Source: Streptomyces sp. Tu6071
GTDB taxonomy: Bacteria > Actinomycetota > Actinomycetes > Streptomycetales > Streptomycetaceae
Direction: 5' to 3'
Assembly (NCBI RefSeq): GCF_000213055.1
Contig: NZ_CM001165.1
Span: forward strand, 6,036,945-6,100,944
Length of the DNA: 64,000 nucleotides
The notes beneath the pieces were generated by a model. It saw nothing but the letters and a program-made list of their open reading frames with translations, had not been told where the DNA came from and did not search any database. The position numbers and the translations under genes are program-made. Of this stretch, positions 18,773-26,872 are shown in pieces; the first letter of the stretch is position 1; the number at the start of each line of letters is the position of its first letter.

Positions 18773-21154
18773 TCAGCTCGCCTCGCGCGTCCCGCGCACC
18801 CGCCGCCACCCCGCGAGCCGCTCCCGTACCGCCGCGCTCCGCGCCGACAGGGCGCGGCCCAGGCGGCCCGCCGAGGAGCGGGGGGTGAAGAGGGCGCGGA
18901 GCCGGTCGGTGCGGCCCGAGCCCGCCCGCAGCCCCGCCAGTACCCGGCGGACGTCGGCGGCGACCGGCGGCGGGGTCGCCGCGGGGGCGTACCGCACGTG
19001 CTCCAGGGCGTCGACCAGTCGGCCCAGGGCGGCGGCGGACTCCTCGTCCAGGTGACCCGCGCGGACCAGCCGTGCCGCCGCCGCGCGCGGGCTGAGCGTC
19101 TCGTCCGGCGGGATGCCGAGATCCCAGGCGGTGTCGAGCACCTCGGCCCACGCCGCCCGCACCCGCTCCCCGAGCGCGGAGACGTCGCGCCCCGGGCCCC
19201 CGCCGAGCCGCCGCGCGCGCAGCCTGCGCCGCCACAGCACCGGCAGGAGCGGCACCGCGAGGACCACGAGCACGAGAAGCCCCACCCCGATGAGCGTGCC
19301 CGTGGGCGGTCCGTCGTCGCCGTGCGCCACGACCGCCTGCGGGCTCGGTCCGCCGCACTCGCCGAGGCGCCGGTCGGCCGCCGGGCAGGTGGCGTCCGTC
19401 GAGGCCGAGGTCGAGGGCGCGGCCGACTCGCTCGTCTCGGGCTGCTCGGGCGCCGTGCTCGCCGCGCCCCCCTCGGGCGCCTCCGGTTGCGTGTACTCCG
19501 GGGTCGTGCCCCGGCTCGGGGTCGGCTCGAAACGAGTCCAGCCCACCCCCTGGAAGTACAGCTCCGGCCACGCGTGCGCGTCCCGCAGGCCCACCGACAT
19601 CGTGCCCTCGTCCCCGGTCTGCGTGCCGGGCGTGAACCCGATCGCGACCCGCGCCGGGATGCCGAGCGTGCGGGCCATCGCCGCCATCGAGAAGGAGAAG
19701 TGGACGCAGAAGCCCTCCTTCTGCTGCAGGAACCGGGCGATCGCCTGCGGGCCGCTGCCCGCGCCGACCCGCGTGTTGTACGTGAAGCCGCCGTCGTAGG
19801 CGAACCAGTCCTGGAGCCGCACCGCGCGCTCGTAGTCGTTGGCGGCGCCCTTCGTGACCTTCCGCGCGGTCGCCGCGACGACGTCGGGCAGATTGCCCGG
19901 CACGGAGGTGTACGCGCGGCGGATGTCCTCGGGAGCCGGCCGGGCGTTGGCGAGCTGGCGGGCCGTGGGACGGACGTCGAGGCTCTCAACGCGGTACGAG
20001 GCGTTCCGCGTCGTCTGGCCGCGCTCGCCGACGAGGGTGCGCCCCTCCGGCTCGTACCGCCAGCGCCCGTTGATGTCCACGGAGCTGGCCGGGTAGGGGA
20101 GCGGCAGCCAGTCCTGCCCGTAGTCGCCCGCGACCTGCACGGACGTCGTGACGGTCCCGGTGGCGACGTCGGGGGAGAGCCCGGTGGGCTGCGGGAGCTG
20201 GTCGGGGACCTCGGTGATGCGGCGTTCGGACGGCGACCAGGAGGTGCCGTCGAACCTGTCGAGCGAGACGATCCGCAGGTACAGGTCGGAGATGTTCGCC
20301 GCGTCGGTGCGGTAGCGCAGGACCTCGCGGTCGTCGGGCTGGTTGAGGGCGTCCTGGAGCGAGACGAGCGGGTTGACCGCCGAGATCGTGCCGCCCCCGC
20401 CGCCCGTGCCGCCGCCGCCCCTGCCGTCGAGCAGCCCGCCGTCCAGCGCGGGCAGCGCGAGCGGTACGACGAGCGCGACGCCGAGCGCGAGGACACCGAT
20501 CCTGCGGCCGTTGCGCACCGGGGACAGCTGGGGCGGCTTCCCCCGCCCGTCCGCGCCGCGCACGCCGAAGACCCGCCCCCAGCGCGCGACCCGGTCGCGG
20601 CTCTCGGCGAGCAGCAGGAGCAGGTAGCCGCCCGCGGCGAGGAGGAAGAGGAGCCAGCCCGAGCCCTCCTCGGCGATCCCGGTGGCGACCGAGTAGAGCG
20701 CGAGCAGCGGCAGCCCGGCGGCGGAGGCCGCGCGGAACGTCACCGCGAGCGTGTCGACGAGCAGGCCCACCACGAGGACCCCGCCGATCAGCAGGAACGT
20801 GATGCCGTCGGTGAGCGGCGCGGGGATCGTGTACCCGCGCACGTCGTGCTGCCCGGCCTCGAAGAGCTGCCCGAAGTGCCGCATCGCCTCCGGCCCGGGG
20901 ACGAAACCGGCCAGGGCCTGCGCGCGCGCGAAGACGACGGTCAGCAGGAGCAGCGCCACGAGCGCCTGGATCGCCACCACGAGCGGGCGCGGCAACTGCG
21001 CCCGGCGCGCGAGCGCCCCCGCCCCGGCCACGAGCGCGAGCAGCAGGAGGCACAGCGCGAACCACGTCGCGCTCTCCACGAGCGGCAGCAGCGCGGCGGC
21101 GGAGAGCGCCGTCGCCACCGTCGCCGCGAGAGTGACCCGACCCCGCCCGCTCAT
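18773..21154 (-). CDS. TgpA-type membrane transglutaminase-like protein
   Basis: A 793-residue membrane protein. About six N-terminal helices (residues 8-190) and a further one near 215-235 precede a large extracytoplasmic transglutaminase-like domain. The catalytic Cys is in KEGFCVHFSFSMAAMARTLG (about 475) and the His-Asp side is in LRDAHAWPELYF (about 520). A Ser/Pro/Glu-rich linker, another helix (LIGVGLLVLVVLAVPLLPVL) and a cytoplasmic DUF4129-like tail complete it. It overlaps the DUF58 gene by ATGA, giving the well-known MoxR-DUF58-transglutaminase operon. Role unknown; protein maturation or envelope modification is plausible. Confidence 0.93.
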   Translation of the reverse strand: MSGRGRVTLAATVATALSAAALLPLVESATWFALCLLLLALVAGAGALARRAQLPRPLVVAIQALVALLLLTVVFARAQALAGFVPGPEAMRHFGQLFEAGQHDVRGYTIPAPLTDGITFLLIGGVLVVGLLVDTLAVTFRAASAAGLPLLALYSVATGIAEEGSGWLLFLLAAGGYLLLLLAESRDRVARWGRVFGVRGADGRGKPPQLSPVRNGRRIGVLALGVALVVPLALPALDGGLLDGRGGGGTGGGGGTISAVNPLVSLQDALNQPDDREVLRYRTDAANISDLYLRIVSLDRFDGTSWSPSERRITEVPDQLPQPTGLSPDVATGTVTTSVQVAGDYGQDWLPLPYPASSVDINGRWRYEPEGRTLVGERGQTTRNASYRVESLDVRPTARQLANARPAPEDIRRAYTSVPGNLPDVVAATARKVTKGAANDYERAVRLQDWFAYDGGFTYNTRVGAGSGPQAIARFLQQKEGFCVHFSFSMAAMARTLGIPARVAIGFTPGTQTGDEGTMSVGLRDAHAWPELYFQGVGWTRFEPTPSRGTTPEYTQPEAPEGGAASTAPEQPETSESAAPSTSASTDATCPAADRRLGECGGPSPQAVVAHGDDGPPTGTLIGVGLLVLVVLAVPLLPVLWRRRLRARRLGGGPGRDVSALGERVRAAWAEVLDTAWDLGIPPDETLSPRAAAARLVRAGHLDEESAAALGRLVDALEHVRYAPAATPPPVAADVRRVLAGLRAGSGRTDRLRALFTPRSSAGRLGRALSARSAAVRERLAGWRRVRGTREAS

Positions 21155-22848
21155 GACTCCCGCTCCCTGTCGTCCGGCCGCCGGTCCCGTTCCCACCGCG
21201 CGACACGCTCGATCCGCTCGTAGGACGAGGGCGTGCGGGGCCCCGGGGGATCGGGAGGCGGAAGGTACGCGCCCGGGGCGCCCCCGCCCCCGTACGCACC
21301 GCCCCCGAAGTTCTCGCCGCGCGGGGCGCTTTCCCCGTACGTGCCACTGCTCCCGTACGTGCCGCCGCCCCCGTACGGCCCCGCGCTCTCCGGCTCGTGT
21401 CCCGCGTGGAGCGCGCCCGCCTGGCGCCACAGCTCGGCGAGCGCGGCGCCACGCGGGACGCGCAGCACCGTCCAGCCCGCCTCGCGCAGGGCCCGCGCGC
21501 ACTCCTCCGGTCCCGGTTCCGCCTGCTCGGGGTCCGCGGGACGGCCCCACCCGGGGCCGTCGAGGAGGAAGGCGACCGCGCTCGCGCCCCGGCCGCGCGC
21601 CCGCGCGAGCAGCGCGGTCTGCTCCGCGTCGAGCGCGCCGACGAAGGCGACGAGCAGCCCCTCCGTACCGCCGTGCAGGGCGTCGTGGGCCGCCGCGAGG
21701 CCCGTGCCCGCCGAGTGGTCGATGACCGCGAGGACGTCGAGGAGCGCGCCCGCGGCCTCGGCGGCCTCGTGGCGCGCGGTCGCGAAGCCGTCGCTGCCCG
21801 GGACGGCGTCGAGCGCGCCCTCGTCGGTGAGGAGGCGTACGTCCATCTCGCGTTCGAGGAGGTGCGTGAGCACCGAGGCGGTTCCCGAGACGGCCCACTC
21901 GAAGGCGCTGTCCGGGCCGCCGCCCGCGTAGGCCGCGCGCCGCGTGTCGAGCAGCACCGTGCAGCGCGACCTGCGCGGCTGCTCCTCGCGCCGCACCATC
22001 AGCTCCCCGTACCGCGCCGTCGAGCGCCAGTGGACCCGGCGCAGGTCGTCGCCGTGCCGGTAGCCGCGCGGGATGACGTCGTCCTCGCCGGTGAACGAGA
22101 GCGCGCGCTGCCGCCCGCCGCCCTCGCCGGGGGCCTGCCCGCCGAGCCCCGCCGCGGGCAGCGGGACGACGGCCGGGAGCACGGTGAGGGTGTCGCGCGC
22201 GCTGAAGGAACGGCTCAGCTCGCACATCCCGAAGGGGTCGCTGAGCCGCAGTTGCAGGGGACCGAGCGGGAAGCGCCCCCGCATGTCGGAACGCACCCGG
22301 TACGAGACCTCGCGGCGCCCGGCCGCCTCGACGCGGTCCAGGACGAAGCGCGGGCGCGGCCCGAGCTGGTAGGGGACCCGGTCCTGGAGCATGAGCAGTC
22401 CGGTCGTGAGCCGCGAGACGTTCTCGACGCGCAGGTGCACGCGGGCCTCCTCGCCCGCCTGCACCCGCAGCGGGCTGAGCCTGCGGCTGCCCGTGACGCG
22501 GTGGCGGGTGCGGAAGAGGACGGCGGCGGCGACGAGCGGGAGCACCGCGAGCAGCACCCCGACCCGGAGCAGTTCGCCCTGCCCGAGGACGTACGCGCAG
22601 ATCCCGGCGGCGACCCCGGCGGCGAGGAAGGACCGGCCGCGCGTCGTCAGCCCCGCGAACGCGGTCCGCAACGGCCCGCGCGCCGCGCCCTCCTCCTGGT
22701 CCTCGGCGACCGGCGCGAGCGCGGGCTGCCCGCCCGGGGGCACGGGGCCCCCGGACCGCTGCGGGGGGACGGGACCGCCGGACGTCCGTACGGCCTCGTC
22801 CTCGGGACCCCGTACGGCCGTGCCCCGCCCGGCCCCCCGGCCCTTCAC
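21151..22848 (-). CDS. DUF58 protein
   Basis: A 565-residue protein whose N-terminus is Pro-rich and cytoplasmic, followed by two close membrane helices (about residues 72-112). A DUF58 domain then carries the signature IPRGYRHGDDLRRVHW and STARYGELMVRREE. A von Willebrand-like segment with TVLLDTRRAAY follows. The last 90 residues are Gly/Tyr/Pro-rich. The GTG start overlaps the MoxR stop (GTGA) and the stop overlaps the transglutaminase start (ATGA). DUF58 proteins are the usual partners of MoxR ATPases, probably presenting substrates or assembling with them. Confidence 0.93.
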   Translation of the reverse strand: MKGRGAGRGTAVRGPEDEAVRTSGGPVPPQRSGGPVPPGGQPALAPVAEDQEEGAARGPLRTAFAGLTTRGRSFLAAGVAAGICAYVLGQGELLRVGVLLAVLPLVAAAVLFRTRHRVTGSRRLSPLRVQAGEEARVHLRVENVSRLTTGLLMLQDRVPYQLGPRPRFVLDRVEAAGRREVSYRVRSDMRGRFPLGPLQLRLSDPFGMCELSRSFSARDTLTVLPAVVPLPAAGLGGQAPGEGGGRQRALSFTGEDDVIPRGYRHGDDLRRVHWRSTARYGELMVRREEQPRRSRCTVLLDTRRAAYAGGGPDSAFEWAVSGTASVLTHLLEREMDVRLLTDEGALDAVPGSDGFATARHEAAEAAGALLDVLAVIDHSAGTGLAAAHDALHGGTEGLLVAFVGALDAEQTALLARARGRGASAVAFLLDGPGWGRPADPEQAEPGPEECARALREAGWTVLRVPRGAALAELWRQAGALHAGHEPESAGPYGGGGTYGSSGTYGESAPRGENFGGGAYGGGGAPGAYLPPPDPPGPRTPSSYERIERVARWERDRRPDDRERES

Positions 22849-23858
22849 CGGCCGCCGCTCGCGGGGCGGCCCCCGCGACCGCCGCTGTCCGGGATCGGCA
22901 CCTGCTGGAGCAGTTCGACGACGATCGCCTCGGCGCTGCGCCGCCCGAGCTGGGCCTGCGTCGTCGGCAGCAGCCGGTGCGCGAGCACCGGCACCGCGAG
23001 CGCCTGCACGTCGTCGGGGAGCACGAAGTCCCGCCCGGCGAGCGCGGCCGAGGCGCGCGCGGCCCGGACGAGGTGGAGCGTGGCGCGCGGCGAGGCGCCG
23101 AGCCGCAGCTCGGGGTGGGCCCGGGTCGCCTGCGTGAGCGCGACCGCGTACCGCTCGATGTCCTCCGCGATGTGCACGCCGCGCACCGCCTCGACGAGCT
23201 TGGCGATCTCGTCGACGTGCGCGACGGGGACGAGCGCGTCGAGCGGCGAGGCGGCGCCGTGCGAGCCGAGCATCTTCAACTCGGCCTCGGCGGAGGGGTA
23301 GCCCATCGAGACGCGCGCCATGAAGCGGTCGCGCTGCGCCTCGGGGAGCGGGTAGGTGCCCTCCATCTCGACCGGGTTCTGCGTCGCGACGACCATGAAG
23401 GGACGCGGCAGCGGGAAGGTCTCGCCGTCGAGCGTGACCTGCCCCTCCTCCATCGCCTCCAGGAGCGCCGACTGCGTCTTCGGCGAGGCCCGGTTGATCT
23501 CGTCGCCGATCACGATCTGCGCGAAGACGGCCCCGGGCTTGAAGTCGAAGGTGCCGGAGACCTGGTCGTAGACGGAGACGCCGGTGATGTCCGAGGGCAG
23601 CAGGTCCGGCGTGAACTGGATACGGCGCACGGAGGCGTCCACGGAACGCCCGAGCGCCCGCGCGAGCATCGTCTTGCCGACCCCCGGCACGTCCTCGATG
23701 AGCAGGTGCCCCTCCGCGAGCAGCACGGTCAGCGCGAGCCGGACGACGTCCGGTTTGCCCTCGATGACCGTCTCGACGGCGCTCCGCACCCGGCCCGCCG
23801 TCCCGCTCAGCTCTCTCAGGTCCCCCCGCGCGTCGGCGCGCTCGTCAAAGGTCGTCAC
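22845..23858 (-). CDS. MoxR-family AAA+ ATPase
   Basis: A 337-residue AAA+ chaperone-like ATPase. Walker A is EDVPGVGKTMLARAL (about residues 53-67) and Walker B is IVIGDEINRASPKTQ with the MoxR-typical NRA. Sensor 1 is in FMVVATQNPVEMEGTYPL and the arginine finger region is PEAQRDRFMARV. GTG at 23858 follows GAGGAG at good spacing. It heads the coupled MoxR-DUF58-transglutaminase operon, whose products are thought to cooperate in activating or assembling envelope proteins. Confidence 0.95.
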   Translation of the reverse strand: MTTFDERADARGDLRELSGTAGRVRSAVETVIEGKPDVVRLALTVLLAEGHLLIEDVPGVGKTMLARALGRSVDASVRRIQFTPDLLPSDITGVSVYDQVSGTFDFKPGAVFAQIVIGDEINRASPKTQSALLEAMEEGQVTLDGETFPLPRPFMVVATQNPVEMEGTYPLPEAQRDRFMARVSMGYPSAEAELKMLGSHGAASPLDALVPVAHVDEIAKLVEAVRGVHIAEDIERYAVALTQATRAHPELRLGASPRATLHLVRAARASAALAGRDFVLPDDVQALAVPVLAHRLLPTTQAQLGRRSAEAIVVELLQQVPIPDSGGRGGRPASGGR

Positions 23859-24183
23859 CCGGCCCTCCTCGGCCCACGGCCCCGAGCGGGGCCACCCCGT
23901 CCACCGGGTTGCGCCCGGCTCGCGGCGAGCCGGCACCCGACATGTCCTGGACCCCGCGCGGACCACTCCACGCGGGCTCCCCACGCATTCTTGTTGCCGT
24001 TATCGGTTCGTGTCACTCGCCCGCGGACAACAGCTCACCGCTTGTCAGTCCTTGCGGCATTTGTCCGCCGGATCCGGCCGGTACCCGGCCGCTGCGACCA
24101 GCGCGACCGCCGGTACCCGGCCGCGACGGCCAGCGGACCCTGGGCACGGGTCCGGACGCCGCGCGGCCGGGGGAGGGACCGGC
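23859..24183. other. Non-coding gap between carbonic anhydrase and MoxR genes
   Basis: About 325 bp that must hold the carbonic anhydrase terminator and the MoxR-operon promoter, both on the minus strand. A 6-bp hairpin GGACCC-N7-GGGTCC at 24135-24153 is a possible terminator. A near-palindromic GCCGGTACCCGGCCG occurs twice, about 31 bp apart (24077 and 24108). GATAAC on the minus strand near 24019 is a possible -10, but no matching -35 was convincing. Confidence 0.4.
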
Positions 24184-24714
24184 TCAGGCCGCCGGGGCGG
24201 GGTCGACCTCGTGCAGCAGCCCCGTGTGCACGTCGAAGACGAAGCCGCGCACGTCGTTCGCCTCGACCAGGAACGGCGAGGTGCGCACCCGCTGCATCGA
24301 CTGCCGCACGTCCTGCTCCGCGTTCGTGAACGCCTCGACCGCCCACGAGGGACGCTGGCCCACCTCGCGCTCCAGCTCGTGGCGGAAGTCCTCCGTCAGC
24401 GATTCGAGGCCGCAGTTGGTGTGGTGGATGAGGACGACGCTGCGGGTGCCCAGCGCGCGCTGGCTGATGGTCAGGGACCGGATCACGTCATCGGTCACCA
24501 CACCGCCCGCGTTGCGGATCGTGTGGCAGTCGCCGAGGTCGAGGCCGAGCGCGGCGTGCAGGTCGAGACGGGCGTCCATGCACGCCACGACGGCGACCTT
24601 CTGCACGGGCCGGGCGTCCATGCCGGGGTCGGTGAACGTCTTCGCGTACGCCTCGTTCGCGGCGACGAGCCGGTCGGTGACCGAGGTGTTGGGGGTGATG
24701 GGGGCGGAAGTCAT
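24184..24714 (-). CDS. Beta-class carbonic anhydrase
   Basis: Interconverts CO2 and bicarbonate using zinc. The 176-residue protein has the three zinc ligands Cys45 (in ACMDARLD), His98 and Cys101 (in IHHTNCGL), and the Asp47-Arg49 dyad of the CxDxR motif. It resembles the short mycobacterial Rv1284-type enzymes. The ATG at 24714 has TACCGT 7 bases upstream and only a weak TGGAG, suggesting a leaderless transcript. It is divergent from the dcw cluster. Confidence 0.94.
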   Translation of the reverse strand: MTSAPITPNTSVTDRLVAANEAYAKTFTDPGMDARPVQKVAVVACMDARLDLHAALGLDLGDCHTIRNAGGVVTDDVIRSLTISQRALGTRSVVLIHHTNCGLESLTEDFRHELEREVGQRPSWAVEAFTNAEQDVRQSMQRVRTSPFLVEANDVRGFVFDVHTGLLHEVDPAPAA

Positions 24715-24828
24715 GCTCCAGACGGTACCGAACCGCGGCGGCGGGCCCGTCGCGCGCGTATCCGTACGAACGTGATCATGGCGCGCGGGCCCGGGTTTCA
24801 CGGGCTCCGCGACGCGCAGGGTCGTTGA

Positions 24829-24856
24829 TTGACCGGGCGACAGGGTGGACTAAAGT
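24829..24856 (+). promoter_or_regulatory. Promoter of the dcw operon
   Basis: TTGACC and TAAAGT, separated by 16 bp, closely match the vegetative (HrdB-type) consensus. This is the only convincing promoter between the divergent carbonic anhydrase gene and rsmH, so it is the likely main entry point for the operon. Predicted start is near 24863. Confidence 0.7.
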
Positions 24857-24913
24857 GACGCGAAGCGGGACCCCGGACACCCCGCCGGAGACTGTCGCGG
24901 TCCCGTGCCCGCC

Positions 24914-24936
24914 GCGGCCCCGCGTCCCGGGGCCGC
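24914..24936 (+). promoter_or_regulatory. Perfect leader hairpin upstream of rsmH
   Basis: GCGGCCCC and GGGGCCGC form an 8-bp perfect stem with a 7-base loop, followed by TTCT. It lies about 50 bases into the predicted leader RNA. It could act as an attenuator, a pause site or simply a stabilising structure. Confidence 0.4.
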
Positions 24937-25136
24937 TTCTCCACGACGCGCGGCGGACACGTACGACCCGGCCCCCTCCCGTTCCGGCCGGCCGGTGCCG
25001 CGAGGCGCCGGCGGGTCACTCCCCTTCCGAGCGGGAGGGGACCAGGCCGCGCGTCCCGCCGCGCAAGGGGAGCGCCGGGGGAGCACAGCGCGGGACCAAT
25101 GCGCGGGACCAGGGCGCGAGGCGCCTTTCGACGAGG

Positions 25137-26183
25137 GTGACGGGCAGGACATTGCACACGGACCACACGCCCGAGGGCACAGCACCCGACGGCACAGCGC
25201 AGGACCCGCCCGCACCGGCCGCGGGGACGGCCGAGGGGCGTCACGTGCCCGTCATGCTGCGCCGCTGCCTCGACCTCCTCGGCCCCGCCCTCGCCGAGCC
25301 CGGCGCCGTCGTCGTCGACTGCACCCTCGGCCTCGGCGGCCACAGCGAGGCCCTGCTCAGCACCTTCCCCGCCGCCCGCCTCGTCGCGCTCGACCGCGAC
25401 AAGGAGGCGCTGCGCCTCGCCGGGGAGCGCCTCGCCCCCTTCGGCGAGCGCGCGATGCTCGCCCACGCCGTCTACGACGAGCTGCCCGACGTGCTCGACC
25501 GGCTCGGCATCCCGCGCGTCCAGGGCATCCTCTTCGACCTCGGCGTCTCCTCGATGCAGCTCGACGAGGCCGACCGCGGCTTCGCCTACGCGCAGGACGC
25601 CCCGCTCGACATGCGCATGGACCAGACGGCGGGCCTGAGCGCCGCCGAGGTCCTCAACACCTACCCGCCCGGGGAACTCGTCCGCATCCTGCGCACCTAC
25701 GGGGAGGAGAAGCAGGCCCGCCGGATCGTCTCCGCTGTCGTGCGCGAGCGCGAGAAGGAGCCCTTCGCCCGCAGCGCGCGCCTCGTCGAGCTGATCCGCG
25801 AGGCGCTGCCGCAGGCCGCCAAGCGCACCGGCGGGAACCCGGCGAAGCGCACCTTCCAGGCCCTGCGCATCGAGGTCAACGGCGAACTGTCGGTCCTGGA
25901 ACGCGCGATCCCCGCGGCGGTCAACACCCTCGCCGTCGGCGGCCGGATCGCCGTCCTCGCCTACCACTCCCTGGAGGACAGGCTCGTCAAGCAGGTCCTG
26001 TCCACCGGGGCCACGAGCACCGCCCCGCCCGGCCTCCCCGTCGTCCCCGAGCGCTACCAGCCCCGCCTCAAACTCCTCACGCGCGGCGCCGAACTGCCCG
26101 CCGAGGAGGAGGTCGCCGCCAACCGCCGTGCCGCGCCCGCCCGCCTGCGCGGAGCAGAGCGCATCCGCGAGGGGGCCGTGTGA
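25137..26183 (+). CDS. rsmH: 16S rRNA m4C1402 methyltransferase RsmH (MraW)
   Basis: Methylates N4 of C1402 in 16S rRNA. The 348-residue protein has [13 protein letters not shown], the SAM site [35 protein letters not shown] with its DMRMD continuation, and the C-terminal [13 protein letters not shown], all diagnostic of RsmH. The start is uncertain: GTG at 25137 gives the usual N-terminal extension, but TTG at 25152 has a better-placed GGCAGGA. First gene of the dcw operon, 97 bp before ftsL. Confidence 0.95.
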   Translation: MTGRTLHTDHTPEGTAPDGTAQDPPAPAAGTAEGRHVPVMLRRCLDLLGPALAEPGAVVVDCTLGLGGHSEALLSTFPAARLVALDRDKEALRLAGERLAPFGERAMLAHAVYDELPDVLDRLGIPRVQGILFDLGVSSMQLDEADRGFAYAQDAPLDMRMDQTAGLSAAEVLNTYPPGELVRILRTYGEEKQARRIVSAVVREREKEPFARSARLVELIREALPQAAKRTGGNPAKRTFQALRIEVNGELSVLERAIPAAVNTLAVGGRIAVLAYHSLEDRLVKQVLSTGATSTAPPGLPVVPERYQPRLKLLTRGAELPAEEEVAANRRAAPARLRGAERIREGAV

Positions 26184-26280
26184 GCGGACGCAGGCCGCCC
26201 CGTACCCGTACCGGAACCGGCCGCAGCCGCGGCAGGGGAACCGGCCGTCGCGCCCGCGCGTGTCACCCCCCGGAGGAGTC

Positions 26281-26868
26281 GTGAACGGTGTCCTGCGCGG
26301 CCGGGCGGCGGCGCTCGCCCGGCTGCTGCCCGAGCGCGGCACGAACCGGGCGGCGCGCACGCCCTTCGTGCTGCTCGTCGTCGTGCTCCTCGCCGGGGGG
26401 CTCATCACGCTCCTCGTGCTCAACTCCTCGCTCAACGAGGGCTCCTTCCAGGTGAGCCGGCTCAAGAAGCAGTCCACGGACCTCACCGACGAGCAGCAGG
26501 AACTCCAGCGGGACGTGGACGCGTACTCCGCGCCCGACGCCCTCGCCCGCCGCGCCGCCGAGCTGGGCATGGTGCCGGGCGGCGACCCGGCGTTCCTCGC
26601 GCCGGACGGGACGGTACGGGGCCGCGCCTCGGCCGCGCCCCCCGTCGCCCTCGTACGGCCGAGCGCACCGGAGCAGCCCGCCCCGAAGCCGAGCCCCACA
26701 CCGACGGCCTCCCCGAGCCCGAGCACGAGCCAGAGCCAGAGCCCGAGCACGAGCCCGAGCACGAGCCCGAACCCCGGCCCAGGCTCCACTCCGGGCCCGG
26801 GCGCCAGCACCTCCCCGAGTCCCACCCCCACCCCGTACACGAGCCCGGACCCCACCCCCGGAAGGTGA
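26281..26868 (+). CDS. ftsL: Cell division protein FtsL-like, with extended Pro/Ser/Thr tail
   Basis: Bitopic divisome protein of 195 residues: a short cytoplasmic N-terminus, one helix (TPFVLLVVVLLAGGLITLLVL, residues 27-47), then a coiled-coil periplasmic segment (SLNEGSFQVSRLKKQSTDLT and the following heptads to about residue 90). After AAELGMVPGG it continues for about 80 residues of Pro/Ser/Thr, much longer than typical FtsL. GTG at 26281 follows GGAGGAG. The position between rsmH and ftsI is the canonical ftsL locus, which supports the assignment despite low sequence conservation. Confidence 0.88.
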   Translation: MNGVLRGRAAALARLLPERGTNRAARTPFVLLVVVLLAGGLITLLVLNSSLNEGSFQVSRLKKQSTDLTDEQQELQRDVDAYSAPDALARRAAELGMVPGGDPAFLAPDGTVRGRASAAPPVALVRPSAPEQPAPKPSPTPTASPSPSTSQSQSPSTSPSTSPNPGPGSTPGPGASTSPSPTPTPYTSPDPTPGR

Positions 26869-26872
26869 CGCC

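Larger units (their letters stand above)
24715..25136. other. Divergent control region and long leader of the dcw operon
   Basis: About 420 bp between carbonic anhydrase and rsmH. It holds a good vegetative promoter at 24829-24856, after which roughly 270 bp of leader precede the first credible rsmH start. The leader is rich in potential hairpins: CGGGACC pairing with GGTCCCG around 24868-24907, and a perfect stem at 24914-24936. No mraZ-like ORF is present, unlike many bacterial dcw clusters. Confidence 0.6.

Noticed and set aside
24077..24123. Repeated GCCGGTACCCGGCCG as an operator pair
   Set aside because: It lies more than 200 bp before the MoxR start and may be terminator debris of carbonic anhydrase; evidence is too thin for a separate call.
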